Shown: in pieces, positions 25,147 through 35,218 of the stretch
Layout of the letters: the number at the start of each line of letters is the position of its first letter
How positions within the stretch are numbered: the stretch's first letter is position 1
NCBI RefSeq assembly: GCF_002368195.1
Contig: NZ_AP018178.1
Coordinates: 7,762,645 to 7,826,644, forward strand
DNA length: 64,000 bases
Source: Calothrix sp. NIES-2100
Lineage (GTDB): Bacteria > Cyanobacteriota > Cyanobacteriia > Cyanobacteriales > Nostocaceae
Direction of reading: 5' to 3'
The notes under the pieces: generated by a model
The model's database searches: none
Seen by the model: the letters and a program-made list of their open reading frames with translations, nothing else
What the model was told of the DNA's origin: nothing
Made by a program: the position numbers and the translations under genes

Positions 25147-27708
25147 TTAAAGCCAGTTACCAACCAAAACAAAGGCAGACCAAAAGAAAGGATCGCGAAA
25201 ATCAGTTTGGCGAATTAGGTTAATTTGGGCTTGCCTTAATGCTTCCGCTTTAGTGATTTTGGGCTGTCGCAGTTGGTCATAAAAGCGCGTCATCAGCATC
25301 TCTGCTGCTTTATCTTTGACGGGCCAGAGGGTGGCGAGGGTGGAACGGGCACCAGATTTGACAGCCAAGCCTGCTAGTCCCAGAACGGCGCGATCGTCCC
25401 CGGTTGCGGTATCACAGGCGCTTAATACTAGCAATTCGATCGCTTTCGATGGATCGTTACCTCGGTTTTTGAGGAGTTCAGACAATTCTTTTATATTGAC
25501 TTCTCCATCCCAAGTCAGTAAGAAGGTATCTTCTAAGCGAGAGCTAAATTGTCCGTGGGTTGCGAGGTGGACAACATCAGCACTACTAAATTTCACGCGA
25601 TCGCCCAAGGCTTGAGAGGTAAATTTTTGGTTGAGCATCATTGAAGATGACACTGTTTTGGAGATTTTCTGGACTTCTGATTCCACAGCAGGTAAAGCAC
25701 TAAAGCCATGACGAGATTCACTGATACCACCAACGATCGCATCGATGCGCTTTGAAGAGAGCGATCGCGCCGCCATTAATTGCATTCCTGGTGAAAGGGC
25801 TACAGCATACTTCTCAATCAGATATTGCTGCCCGTCATACAAAGCCGCTACCGGGATATTACGCAAACGTCCATCTAAAACAAATACTAGTGTTTTGCTA
25901 TCTTTGAAGGCTTGATCCATTTCCGCAGGGCGAATCAACCAATCATAAACTTGTTTGGAGGTGCGATCGCGTTCTTTGGAGTCGGAAACAGGATTAAAGC
26001 TAGCCAACAAATTACCTAGAGTTTGTTCAATTTCCGTTTGCGGTTTTGCTGTCACATAGTAACGCAGTGGTTGCCCGGTTTTGGAGAGAATTACCGCTAG
26101 CCGATCTGGTAAGATAATCGGATAGATAACAGTGGCTTGGGGGTCAACCTGGTCAATTTGCTGCGCCCGATCTAAACACGCTTCCCGGAAAAAGTTATCG
26201 AGTTCTGCAACTTGTAGTCCTTCAATCAAGTCACGAGCTTGGATGAGTGCGGCTTGGCTGGGTTGATTATCTAGCAGTAAAGCTACCAATTCCCGGTAAA
26301 CAGGCTCCACACTTTCCCGGAAGGAAAACTGGATATCGGTATTGACTGCAACTAAATCCCGTCGAATGGACTTTAAAGCTTTCACTGCTTCAGTATAGGC
26401 AGTAATTGCTTGTGAGCGATCGCCCTGTTGTTTATATAGTTTTCCCACCTGCCAAGCAGATTGAGCAATGATATCCTCAGCTTGCAGTTGACGGGCAATG
26501 TTAAGAGATTTCTCCATTAACTCCCGTGCTTGTGATAACTGCTGTGTCCGACTATAGAGTTTTCCCCACTGATGCAGTGCATAGGCTTCTGCTTGGGCAT
26601 CTTGAATTTGCTGTGCAGACTTAACTGTAACTGCCATGAGTTGTGCCAGGTCTTTCAGGGGTATAATTTTTTCAGGATTTTTTAGCTGATTGACGGTGGC
26701 AACAAAATTGATCGCTGCGTAGAGAGAACTGTGACTGGGGGGTAATTCTCCAAGTTGTTGTAGCAGTTGCGGTGCTAGGGGAGCAGCAAGCTCAGGCTTG
26801 TCATAGTAGAGGAAAAGTTTAAACTGAGCTAAACGCCCTTGCAACTGATCGCCTGGGTTGGTGGCTATTTGTTGTGCCTGTTCAAAGTAATCTAATGCTG
26901 CTTGTGGATCTTGTAACTCAACAGCGTTTTTGCCCAAATTCAGCAATATAGAACTCAAATAAGGTCTAGCGGCAATTTTATTCGCTATTGCTAAACTTTG
27001 CTCCAATATCTGTTGACTATTGGTCAAATCGCCAGTCATTTGTAAAGCTAAAGCAAGCGATCGCAACCCAGTGACTTTAACTTCCGAATCTGGCATTGTT
27101 AACAGCTTTTGGGTCAGCGCTTCTAACTGCTGTTTAGCACGGCGGTAAAATCCCAAACTTTGTAAAGCTTGTGCAGAGTTGATTTGACTACCCAAGCTGC
27201 CCATTTTGTCCCCTGCTTGCTCATAATATTTTTGAGCTTGTTGCCAATTTTCTAGGGCGATTTCGGCTTTGCCTTTATGCAATTGCAAATTTGCTTGGGT
27301 ATTGAGTACCTGTGCCCAAAGAATCGCATCAGCAGCGGGTTTAGCCGTTTGCAACAGTTTCAGACTTTGCTCAATTGAAAGGCTTGCTGCTTCCCAAGAA
27401 TTGAGTTCCTGTTGTGCTGATGAAAGGTAACTCAAACTTAGAGCTTCGTTGATGCGATCGCCTTGAGTATGATACTGTTGTGCTGCCGTTTGCCAAGCTC
27501 TGATAGCTTCAGCAAACTGTCCCGAACTGTAGAGGTTTCGTCCTTGTTCTAGGGAATTAGTAGCCTGAGTAGAAGAGACAATAGGGGTTGTGACGGGTAC
27601 GGATGCGTTAACAGGTATAATCGTAGATGCTAAAAATAAGCTAAAAATACTTAAGTACGGATACAGCCAACGACGTTGTTTTATTGAAAAAGAATCACCT
27701 AAATTCAT
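25147..27708 (-). CDS. TPR-CHAT protein (separase/caspase-like peptidase)
   Basis: An 853-residue protein with an N-terminal signal-like helix (YLSIFSLFLASTIIPVNASV), about ten tetratricopeptide repeats (about residues 50-450) and a C-terminal CHAT domain (about 530-853). The catalytic pair is visible in VVHLATHGQFSSRLEDTF and LLVLSACDTATGDDRAVLGL. CHAT domains are cysteine peptidases of the caspase clan; the TPRs would hold a partner or substrate. The signal-like start suggests export to the periplasm. The same-strand order CHAT, DUF928, CHASE2 kinase, kinase suggests one functional unit. The substrate cannot be read from sequence. Confidence 0.92.
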   Translation of the reverse strand: MNLGDSFSIKQRRWLYPYLSIFSLFLASTIIPVNASVPVTTPIVSSTQATNSLEQGRNLYSSGQFAEAIRAWQTAAQQYHTQGDRINEALSLSYLSSAQQELNSWEAASLSIEQSLKLLQTAKPAADAILWAQVLNTQANLQLHKGKAEIALENWQQAQKYYEQAGDKMGSLGSQINSAQALQSLGFYRRAKQQLEALTQKLLTMPDSEVKVTGLRSLALALQMTGDLTNSQQILEQSLAIANKIAARPYLSSILLNLGKNAVELQDPQAALDYFEQAQQIATNPGDQLQGRLAQFKLFLYYDKPELAAPLAPQLLQQLGELPPSHSSLYAAINFVATVNQLKNPEKIIPLKDLAQLMAVTVKSAQQIQDAQAEAYALHQWGKLYSRTQQLSQARELMEKSLNIARQLQAEDIIAQSAWQVGKLYKQQGDRSQAITAYTEAVKALKSIRRDLVAVNTDIQFSFRESVEPVYRELVALLLDNQPSQAALIQARDLIEGLQVAELDNFFREACLDRAQQIDQVDPQATVIYPIILPDRLAVILSKTGQPLRYYVTAKPQTEIEQTLGNLLASFNPVSDSKERDRTSKQVYDWLIRPAEMDQAFKDSKTLVFVLDGRLRNIPVAALYDGQQYLIEKYAVALSPGMQLMAARSLSSKRIDAIVGGISESRHGFSALPAVESEVQKISKTVSSSMMLNQKFTSQALGDRVKFSSADVVHLATHGQFSSRLEDTFLLTWDGEVNIKELSELLKNRGNDPSKAIELLVLSACDTATGDDRAVLGLAGLAVKSGARSTLATLWPVKDKAAEMLMTRFYDQLRQPKITKAEALRQAQINLIRQTDFRDPFFWSAFVLVGNWL

Positions 27709-27834
27709 ATAACTTGATTAATAACTAGTTATCAAATAAGTGTTGTAGGATACATCCTAATTTATATTGCCCAGTTGATTGTGGAATCTATCAGTTTGTG
27801 GGCGATCGCCTAAAATTAAAATACTGTGTCATGC

Positions 27835-27864
27835 TTACAGCAGTTTTCATGTATTTAGACCACA
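27835..27864 (-). repeat. 30-bp dispersed repeat, member A
   Basis: On the minus strand it starts TGTGGTCTAAATACATG and ends AAAACTGCTGTAA. Further members lie at 27979-28007, 37179-37207, 37305-37480 (split by a MITE) and 37635-37662. The conserved ends are TGTGG and CTGCTGTAA or ATGCTGTAA. Confidence 0.8.
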
Positions 27865-27978
27865 GGCTGATATCTGTATTTCTTTGTTCCTTTGCGCCTA
27901 AGAAAGCGGGAAGCCGCTCCGCGTCTATGCGCCTAAGAAAGTGGGTTCCGCTTCGGCGGTATGCGTGAGATATAAAAT

Positions 27979-28007
27979 TGTGGTTCATTTACAGGAAGAT
28001 GCTGTAA
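27979..28007 (+). repeat. 29-bp dispersed repeat, member B
   Basis: Starts TGTGGTTCATTTACAGG and ends AAGATGCTGTAA. It is the exact reverse complement of 37179-37207, about 9 kb away. It lies just upstream of the kinase start at 28070. Confidence 0.85.
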
Positions 28008-28069
28008 AACTTGCTTTTGTTGCTCAAAGCAAAGGAAAACAGGAAATCATATTTGCAAAGGCATTCAAA

Positions 28070-29287
28070 ATGATAGAAGATTGTTTGACCCTACCAAAGC
28101 ATATTCTTTTAGTAGATGATAATCCTATTAATCTCAAAGTGTTATCGAAAATTATTCAAGAATGTGGCTGGAAGATACTGATGGCAAGGGATGGAGAATC
28201 AGCTATTGAACAAGCAGAATATGCCCATCCCTATTTAATAATGCTAGATGTCATGATGCCAGGAATCGATGGATTTGAAACTTGTCGCCGGTTGAAAGCC
28301 AATGCGATCACGGCAAATATTCCCGTCATATTTATGACTGCTTTATCTGATACTAGTAGTAAAGTCCGTGCTTTAGAGTTAGGCGCAGTCGATTACATTA
28401 GCAAACCCTTCCAAGAAAAGGAAGTATTAGCAAGGATCAAAGCTCATATTTCCTTGTACACACTACAAGTGGAACTGGAAAAACTTGTTCAAGAACGCAC
28501 TGCTGAACTAGTTCAGGCCAAAGAGAAGGCAGAAATTGCTAACCAAGCAAAAAGTAATTTCCTCTCTGTGATGAGTCATGAACTTCGGACTCCTCTAAGT
28601 GCCATTTTGGGTATGACAGAAGGATTGAACGATGAAATTTTTGGTACTATCAACGAGCGACAAAAAGCAGCTTTATCAACAATCGAACAAAGTGGAGAAC
28701 ATCTACTGGGATTGATCAACGATATCTTAGATGTATCAAGAATCGAAGCCGGAAAAATAGAGCTTGAACTGACATCAGTTAGTGTTGAGGAACTTTGTGC
28801 TGATGTTCTGCTCATAATCAGTCAACAAGCAGCGAATAAAGAGATTCAATTAATTGCAGAAATTCAGCCTAATTTGACAAAAATTACAATTGACAGGCGA
28901 CGCATATCGCAATCAATCATAAATTTACTTAGTAACGCGGTCAAATTTACTGCTAAAGGTGGTACGGTGACACTAAAAGTGGGGTATTTCCCTACATCAG
29001 CTTATACAAGAGATATTAAAGATATTGACAGCACACAAAATCATCATTCTTTGCTGATTATATCTGTAACTGATACTGGCATTGGTATAGCCCCAGAAAA
29101 CATCGATAAACTTTTTCAACCTTTTGTCCAATTAGATAGCGGTTTGAACCGTCGATATGAGGGAAGTGGATTAGGACTTGTTTTGGTAAAGCGAATTGTT
29201 GAACAACATGGCGGTAATGTCTGGATTCAGAGTGAGGTTGGTAAAGGAAGTTGCTTTACCATTGAAATCCCCCTGGCTGATAAGTAG
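28070..29287 (+). CDS. Response regulator-histidine kinase hybrid, second copy
   Basis: A 405-residue protein from ATG 28070 (MIEDCLTLPKHILLVDDNP). A longer in-frame start at 27941 translates repeat sequence and was not chosen. The receiver domain (about residues 11-125; LIMLDVMMPGIDGFETCRRL) is strikingly close to that of the kinase at 19536-20864, so these are paralogues, but the kinase half differs: HisKA SNFLSVMSHELRTPLSAILGM, HATPase DTGIGIAPENIDKLFQPF and GSGLGLVLVKRIVEQHGG. It has no sensor domain, so it probably acts within a phosphorelay. It faces away from the CHAT and DUF928 genes and converges on the exoprotein gene, ten bases from its stop. Confidence 0.9.
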   Translation: MIEDCLTLPKHILLVDDNPINLKVLSKIIQECGWKILMARDGESAIEQAEYAHPYLIMLDVMMPGIDGFETCRRLKANAITANIPVIFMTALSDTSSKVRALELGAVDYISKPFQEKEVLARIKAHISLYTLQVELEKLVQERTAELVQAKEKAEIANQAKSNFLSVMSHELRTPLSAILGMTEGLNDEIFGTINERQKAALSTIEQSGEHLLGLINDILDVSRIEAGKIELELTSVSVEELCADVLLIISQQAANKEIQLIAEIQPNLTKITIDRRRISQSIINLLSNAVKFTAKGGTVTLKVGYFPTSAYTRDIKDIDSTQNHHSLLIISVTDTGIGIAPENIDKLFQPFVQLDSGLNRRYEGSGLGLVLVKRIVEQHGGNVWIQSEVGKGSCFTIEIPLADK

Positions 29288-29296
29288 TTTTGAGAA

Positions 29297-32245
29297 CTAA
29301 TAACGAGAATATTCGCTAACTCCAGCACAAGTTAATGTTTGTTGCACCACAGCAGAAGATTTATCTGCGACTAACTCGATTTTGCCTTGGGCGTTACGAT
29401 GCCAAGATGTAGCTTGGACAAGAACTTTTGGCGATTGGGGTATTTGTGCTTGTATTTGCTGTGTTTGGCGGTATGCAGAGATATCGCGGATGTCAGACCA
29501 AGTGCGTAGGTGTAGCCCGTCGTAGACATCGCTCCCCACTCCTTGAGTTGGATTTTGCGCTACACCACCGCGTCCCGTGGCTACAAAACTGCTACCAATA
29601 TTATTAGAACAACCTGTAGCAATCTGTTGTGATGAATCAGTAATATTTGCTGGTAATTCGATTAAACCAGAATTGGGGTCAACACCAAAATTATTAATAT
29701 CAACTGTACCATTGACGCCAAATTGAGAACTAGCAGTGATATTATTTTCGCTTGTGAGTTGGGTGCTATATTTTAATCCGAAAATACCTTGGGTGGTAAT
29801 GTTGATGTTACCGCCATTACCATTAAAAGCATTGGCAATGATATCACTATTTTCTAAACCGACAATCACTGGAGAGGAGATGTTGATGTTGCCACCGTTA
29901 CCATTACCACCTGCTTCGGCGTTAATTTTACTTCCATGACGGCTCAATAAATTATTTCCGATCGCTAAATTTATATCGCCACCTTTTCCAGATGCAGTGG
30001 TAGCAATAATATTTCCAGTATCCAAAAAGACTTGCTCAGCTTGGATATTTAACTGTCCAGCGTTACCTGTACCTTCATAGGTGACGCTAACCCTACCACC
30101 ATCACGAACTGTTAGCTGCTGGGTATTGATGTTTAATACACCTATGTTGCCTGTAGGTGCGTCTGGTAAATTATAAAATCGACGGGCGGTTTCAAGTGGA
30201 ATTAGTGCACCAGCAGCAATTGCTGAGGTATGGATATTCTTACCTTCTACTAGAATGTCATTTGCCTGAATTGTCAAAGCGCCTGCATCGCCAGTACCGC
30301 CAGTAACGTTACCAACTGCCCCGGCATCAAGTACCTGCAATTGATTAGTTTGGAGCGTCACATCGCCAGCTTTACCATTGCCATAGGTTAAGCTTCCTAA
30401 GAGAGTGGAAGCCTTTGTAAAAGGATTGATGCCGCTGATGGTTAAACGCTCTTCTACATTTACACTGATATTACCAGCATTTCCCAGATTATTGGACTGA
30501 CTGGAATCGCCAAAGCTACCAATTACGGATATAGAACTTGTGGCTAAAGAAGCTCCGGCTTGCATCGAAAGAAAAGGTGTAGTAAGCAATACATTACCGC
30601 CATTACCAGAGCCAGTAGTAGAACTACCAATAAAGCTGATTTGGGCTGGCGAAACTGGGGATGCACCTACCATATTAATACCTTGCCGTGCCATCACAGT
30701 GACATTTCCGCTGTTGCCAAAACCTGTTCCTGGTATTCCTGCCAAACGACTAGCAAAGGTAAAAATACCTCCCCCATCCATAAGATTCAATTCCCCTGTG
30801 GAGACATTAACATTACCACTATTACCAATGCCGAATGTGTAACTACTTACGCCGCTGGAAAGCAAGCTGTTCGGGTTAACCCCGTTGGCATAAATATTAT
30901 CAGCAACATCAACAGTCACATTTCCCCCCTGTCCAGTTGCTCCCGGAAAAACAATTGTTCCCACTAGTCCACTATCTTCAAGAGTGAGTTTGTGGGCAAC
31001 CACGCTGATATCTCCTCCATCTCCCGATGCGAAAGTTTGGCTACCAATACGGCTACTGCTACTCCCAGAAGGTGCAAGTGGAGATTGCAGGGCAATAGCA
31101 CCTGTAGCGGCAATGGTATCAGCGATTACCTGGACTTTCCCTGCTGCGCCTGCACCTAGGCTGAGAGTTTCAATGGCTGCACCATCCTTTAAAGTCAATT
31201 GTCCTGCTTGAATATTCACAGCACCCCCGTTTCCCGTTACCCCTGGTGCTACCTGATTGACAATCCAGGCACTAGGAGCATAAGCATAGGGATTTACTCC
31301 ACCTAAAAAGAGCGATCGCACTGCATTGACCGTAATATTACCACCCTGCCCAGTACCAGCAGTTGCTGCGGCTATTTGGGATTGATTTAAGGTAATATCC
31401 CTCCCCACTACTTGAATACCCCCAAACGGATTGCCCACAGGATAGGGATTCCACAACGAGGAACGCTCTGTAAATTGTATATCGCCAAAATCTGCAATCT
31501 CTGTATAACCTAATTGCCATCCTGCGGGTGTGGGTGTTAAATTCACCGTACCACTCCCCACTGCACCTACTTCAATTCGACCCACAGGTGCAGTTATGAC
31601 ACCACCTGTAAATTTGATATCTCCCCCAACTAAGGCAATTGTCTTTCCCGGACTGGCAACTATTCCTAAATTATTGGTCGGTACAATGCCATCATTACCT
31701 TTACCTTGTACCTGAATTTGACTTGCAGCACTACCCATCTGCAAACCAATGGGTACAGTCATAGTTAATAATGGTGGTGTCGTTGTATTTACTGCACTAA
31801 ATTCCGTCCCATCGGCAAATTTAATACTATTGGCTGTTGTCCCTACAAATGAGCCGCTAATATTCAATATGGCATCTTTACCAAAGATAATTCCTGCCGG
31901 ATTGATTAAAAACAAATTTACGGGGTTATTGCCACCAATTGTGCCAAGTAAGCCATTTATTTCGGAAATATTTCCTCCAGTTACCCGACTAAATATAGTT
32001 GTAATATTGGGTGTATTTACTAAATTAAATGTGGCTGAACCTGCACTAGGCACTGAAAACTTGCTGAAACTATGAAATAAATTATTACCTTTTTGAATTC
32101 CATTCAAAATAGTGAAATTATTCCCGTCAGTGTTAACAATGGTGTTAGTTGTATCATCAGATGTCACCTGACCTATTGCAGGTAATATCATTCCCGCAGT
32201 CAATAAAAGTGTGGTAAATGCTGCAAGAAATTTAATTGTACTCAT
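29297..32245 (-). CDS. Two-partner-secretion exoprotein with haemagglutinin N-terminal domain, copy 1
   Basis: A 982-residue secreted beta-helix protein. Residues 1-26 are a signal peptide (FLAAFTTLLLTAGMILPAIG). The TPS domain (about 27-145) has NLFHSFSKFSVPSAGSATF, ITTIFSRVTGG and NLFLINPAGIIFGKDAILNI, the regions a TpsB porin recognises. The middle is repetitive (Gly-Asn-Ala rich, GNGGNINISS type), typical of a long right-handed beta-helix. The last 120 residues (from ITASSQFGVNGTVDINNFG to the end) are nearly the same as in the next gene. No TpsB-type porin gene is in the window, so export depends on one elsewhere. It is likely a surface adhesin or exoprotein; ligand unknown. Confidence 0.88.
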   Translation of the reverse strand: MSTIKFLAAFTTLLLTAGMILPAIGQVTSDDTTNTIVNTDGNNFTILNGIQKGNNLFHSFSKFSVPSAGSATFNLVNTPNITTIFSRVTGGNISEINGLLGTIGGNNPVNLFLINPAGIIFGKDAILNISGSFVGTTANSIKFADGTEFSAVNTTTPPLLTMTVPIGLQMGSAASQIQVQGKGNDGIVPTNNLGIVASPGKTIALVGGDIKFTGGVITAPVGRIEVGAVGSGTVNLTPTPAGWQLGYTEIADFGDIQFTERSSLWNPYPVGNPFGGIQVVGRDITLNQSQIAAATAGTGQGGNITVNAVRSLFLGGVNPYAYAPSAWIVNQVAPGVTGNGGAVNIQAGQLTLKDGAAIETLSLGAGAAGKVQVIADTIAATGAIALQSPLAPSGSSSSRIGSQTFASGDGGDISVVAHKLTLEDSGLVGTIVFPGATGQGGNVTVDVADNIYANGVNPNSLLSSGVSSYTFGIGNSGNVNVSTGELNLMDGGGIFTFASRLAGIPGTGFGNSGNVTVMARQGINMVGASPVSPAQISFIGSSTTGSGNGGNVLLTTPFLSMQAGASLATSSISVIGSFGDSSQSNNLGNAGNISVNVEERLTISGINPFTKASTLLGSLTYGNGKAGDVTLQTNQLQVLDAGAVGNVTGGTGDAGALTIQANDILVEGKNIHTSAIAAGALIPLETARRFYNLPDAPTGNIGVLNINTQQLTVRDGGRVSVTYEGTGNAGQLNIQAEQVFLDTGNIIATTASGKGGDINLAIGNNLLSRHGSKINAEAGGNGNGGNINISSPVIVGLENSDIIANAFNGNGGNINITTQGIFGLKYSTQLTSENNITASSQFGVNGTVDINNFGVDPNSGLIELPANITDSSQQIATGCSNNIGSSFVATGRGGVAQNPTQGVGSDVYDGLHLRTWSDIRDISAYRQTQQIQAQIPQSPKVLVQATSWHRNAQGKIELVADKSSAVVQQTLTCAGVSEYSRY

Positions 32246-32330
32246 ACCTTCAATACTCCCTTGCTCTCACACAAGTTAGGTTGCCCACAATGTTAGTGTT
32301 AATAACAGTGTTAGTAGTATTTTTTATCTA

Positions 32331-34862
32331 TTAAATTTGATTTTTAGTAACGTTTATACAGGTTAATGCTTGTTTTAAATGTGTAGGATAATTATCTGCA
32401 ACTAACTCGATTTTGCCTTGGGCGTTACGATGCCAAGAAGTGGCTTGGACAAGAACCTCTCTCGATTGAGGGATTTGGCCTGTAACTGGGCTATTGTGGC
32501 GAAATGCAGAAATGTTGCGGATGTCAGACCAAGTGCGTAGGCGTAGCCCGTCGTAGACATCGCTCCTCACTTCCTGAGTGGGATTTTGTGGTACGCCACC
32601 CCGGCCTGTGGCAACAAAACTGCTACTAGTATTCTCAGAACAACCTGTAGCAATTTGCTGTGATGGATCGGTAACATTCGTGGGTAATTCCACTAAACCA
32701 GAGTTGGGGTCAACACCAAAATTATTAATATCTACTGTCCCGTTAACACCAAATTGAGAACTAGCAGTGATGTCATTTTCTGTTGTGAGTGCTTGACGGT
32801 ACTGTAGCCCAAAAATGCCTTGGGTAGTGATTTGGATATTACCCCCATTACCTTTAACTGCATTGGCATCGATATCGCTGTTTTCCCAACCGACAATGAC
32901 GGGAGAGTTAATAGTAATGTTACCGCCATTACCAATACCACCAGCATTAGTCACGATCGCACTACCACGACGCATAAGCAAGTCGTTTGCCTGGACAAAA
33001 ATGTTACCGCCTTCACCCTGAGCAGTAGCGGCTGTCAGACTTCCACCATTATCCATCCGGATTGAACCTGCATTAATTTCTAGTTTTCCAGCATCGCCGA
33101 TACCCTGATGATCAACGCCGACAATTGCCTTATCTTTAATCTGTAAGTGCGAAGTATTCAGGATAAGTTTACCGGTATTACCTGTAATCACATCTGGTAA
33201 TCCAAATAGTTGTCGAATCGGTGGTGCAAGTAATTCTGCTCTCGCACCAATGCGACTAGGAAGACCAGAAATACTACCCACTCCACTAACTTCAATGCTG
33301 TCGGCAACATTGATCAGCAAATCTCCTCCGTTACCACTATTTACGGTAGAGTTAACTATGCCGCCGCCATCTCTTACTATCAGTTTGGGAGTGTTAATAG
33401 TTAATTGACCTGCATTCGCTTGGCTGAATGTACCGACAACTATGACGCTGTCAGCCAAGTTTTGTGGATTTTCGCCGCTGATTTCAATGGAATCAGTCGC
33501 ATTAATCGTAGTATTGCCGCCTACACCAGTTCCCAAGCTAGAATTGCCAATTACAGCACCATCTAAAATCTGCAATCTGTTGGTCACTACTCGAACATCA
33601 CCACTTTTCCCAGAACTGTTGGTGTTGGTGTTAATTGAACTAGCAAATCCACTCAACGGTGATAGTCCCGTCAGCTGAAGTAAATCTCGAATTTCCACTG
33701 AGATATTACTTCCTGTACCTTTACCAAAATTAAACCCATGAAAAGATCCGCCATCTTGGAGGAATAACTGTGAGGCAGAAACCACTATATTACCCCCAGC
33801 ACCATCACCAAAGTTATCAGCACGCAACAAACTTTGTGGAAATCCATCAGTACCAATTCCCCGCAGTTCCAACGACTCACTAGCATTAACGCTGATATCA
33901 CCGGAATTACCACTTCCTTGATTAACTAATAAAGCAGCAGAACCATCATGCAAGCTAATATTTCGTCCTTGGAAGTGAATAGAACCCGCAGGAGTACCAC
34001 TAGCATCAGTTAGGGATTGATGTAAAAGTTGTATATTACCAAATTGCTGAAGATGACTATAATCAAAACTCCAACTAGGAGAAGAGGTGTTGAGATTAAC
34101 TGTCCCATTACTGGCGCTACCGAGTTCAATGTGTCCAGAGGGTGCATTTAACACTCCGCCATCTAAAGTGATTTGTCCGCCTACTAATGCTAATGTATTG
34201 CCAGAGTTGACACTTAATCCTACAGGATTGTTGCTGCGATCTGGAGAAGATGCAAAAGGGGTAATCGGGAACCTTAAACTATGTCCAGTGTTTTGGACGG
34301 TAATTGCACCAGGATTACTACCCATCTGTAAACCGATGGGGACAGTCATTGATAATAAAGGTTTATCCGTCAAACTTGTAGCGCTAAACTCCGTCCCATC
34401 AGCAAACTTAATGCTATTCGCCGTTGTTCCCACAAACGAACCACCAATATTGAGTCTGGCATTTTCCGTGAACATAACGCCACTGGGATTGAGTAAAAAT
34501 AGACTAACAGGATTGCTGTTATTAATCGTCTGAATTAAGCCATCAATTGTGGAAACACTACCCCCTGTGACTCGGCTAAAAATCGTCGAGATATTTGGGG
34601 TGTGAATTAAATCGAATGTCGCTGAACTACCATTTATCACAGAAAACTGCCCAAAGCTGTGAAACAGATTACTGCCTGCGGCACTACCATTAGTAATTGT
34701 GAAGTGATTACCATTTTGGGAAACAGTAGTATTCAGGCTACCATCAGAAGTGATCTGAGCATTGGCGCACCTGTTCCCCAGGAAGCTGATTCCTAATGGT
34801 AGCAGTATAGAAGCTGTGAAAATTCGATTTACCAAACCCCAACTAACAAAAACCAGTTTCAT
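32331..34862 (-). CDS. Two-partner-secretion exoprotein with haemagglutinin N-terminal domain, copy 2
   Basis: An 843-residue protein with the same plan as its neighbour. A signal sequence (about residues 1-35) is followed by the TPS domain (about 36-150; NLFHSFGQFSVINGSSATFDL, SLFLLNPSGVMFTENARLNI), a Gly/Asn-rich beta-helix, and a C-terminal region shared with copy 1 (FGVNGTVDINNFGVDPNSG, QIATGCS, GRGGVPQNPTQ, TSWHRNAQGKIELVAD). The two genes are 85 bp apart on one strand, probably a duplicated pair in one transcript. The C-terminal segment DVYDGLRLRTW is encoded by a dispersed GTAGGCGTAGCCCG repeat. Strong conservation of the C-terminus suggests a shared role, such as retention or folding. 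Confidence 0.88.
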   Translation of the reverse strand: MKLVFVSWGLVNRIFTASILLPLGISFLGNRCANAQITSDGSLNTTVSQNGNHFTITNGSAAGSNLFHSFGQFSVINGSSATFDLIHTPNISTIFSRVTGGSVSTIDGLIQTINNSNPVSLFLLNPSGVMFTENARLNIGGSFVGTTANSIKFADGTEFSATSLTDKPLLSMTVPIGLQMGSNPGAITVQNTGHSLRFPITPFASSPDRSNNPVGLSVNSGNTLALVGGQITLDGGVLNAPSGHIELGSASNGTVNLNTSSPSWSFDYSHLQQFGNIQLLHQSLTDASGTPAGSIHFQGRNISLHDGSAALLVNQGSGNSGDISVNASESLELRGIGTDGFPQSLLRADNFGDGAGGNIVVSASQLFLQDGGSFHGFNFGKGTGSNISVEIRDLLQLTGLSPLSGFASSINTNTNSSGKSGDVRVVTNRLQILDGAVIGNSSLGTGVGGNTTINATDSIEISGENPQNLADSVIVVGTFSQANAGQLTINTPKLIVRDGGGIVNSTVNSGNGGDLLINVADSIEVSGVGSISGLPSRIGARAELLAPPIRQLFGLPDVITGNTGKLILNTSHLQIKDKAIVGVDHQGIGDAGKLEINAGSIRMDNGGSLTAATAQGEGGNIFVQANDLLMRRGSAIVTNAGGIGNGGNITINSPVIVGWENSDIDANAVKGNGGNIQITTQGIFGLQYRQALTTENDITASSQFGVNGTVDINNFGVDPNSGLVELPTNVTDPSQQIATGCSENTSSSFVATGRGGVPQNPTQEVRSDVYDGLRLRTWSDIRNISAFRHNSPVTGQIPQSREVLVQATSWHRNAQGKIELVADNYPTHLKQALTCINVTKNQI

Positions 34863-35218
34863 GACTATCAGCCTCGTCTCATACGCAAATTTATTGTTCC
34901 CTCAATAGTATTGTTTTTAACAAATCCCCCTCCCCCACTTCGTAGACATTAGGAGCGAAGGGAAAAACCTTTAACCTTTCCTCAGCAAGTGCGATCGCTC
35001 TTAATTAAGATCTGCAAAGTTAAAAACTTAATTGTGAATTGGCAGGATTCTTTACACAATTCCCACAGACTTACTTATAAATAGTAGGATAAACCCTGGC
35101 ATATACACTTTATCTTTAATTTATAAATCTTTCCTGATTTTAAAGTTTTCAAAAGCCTGTTAATTTGAAAAAAAAATTAGGGAAATATAAGCTGCTGACC
35201 TTAAATAACATTTGGTTT
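34863..35218. other. Divergent intergenic region between exoprotein and GAF kinase genes
   Basis: About 350 bp, AT-rich towards the kinase start, expected to hold both promoters. A CTTCGTAGACATTAGGAGCGAAG repeat-like hairpin lies near 34938-34962 (arms CTTCG / CGAAG). No other structure was recognised. Confidence 0.45.
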
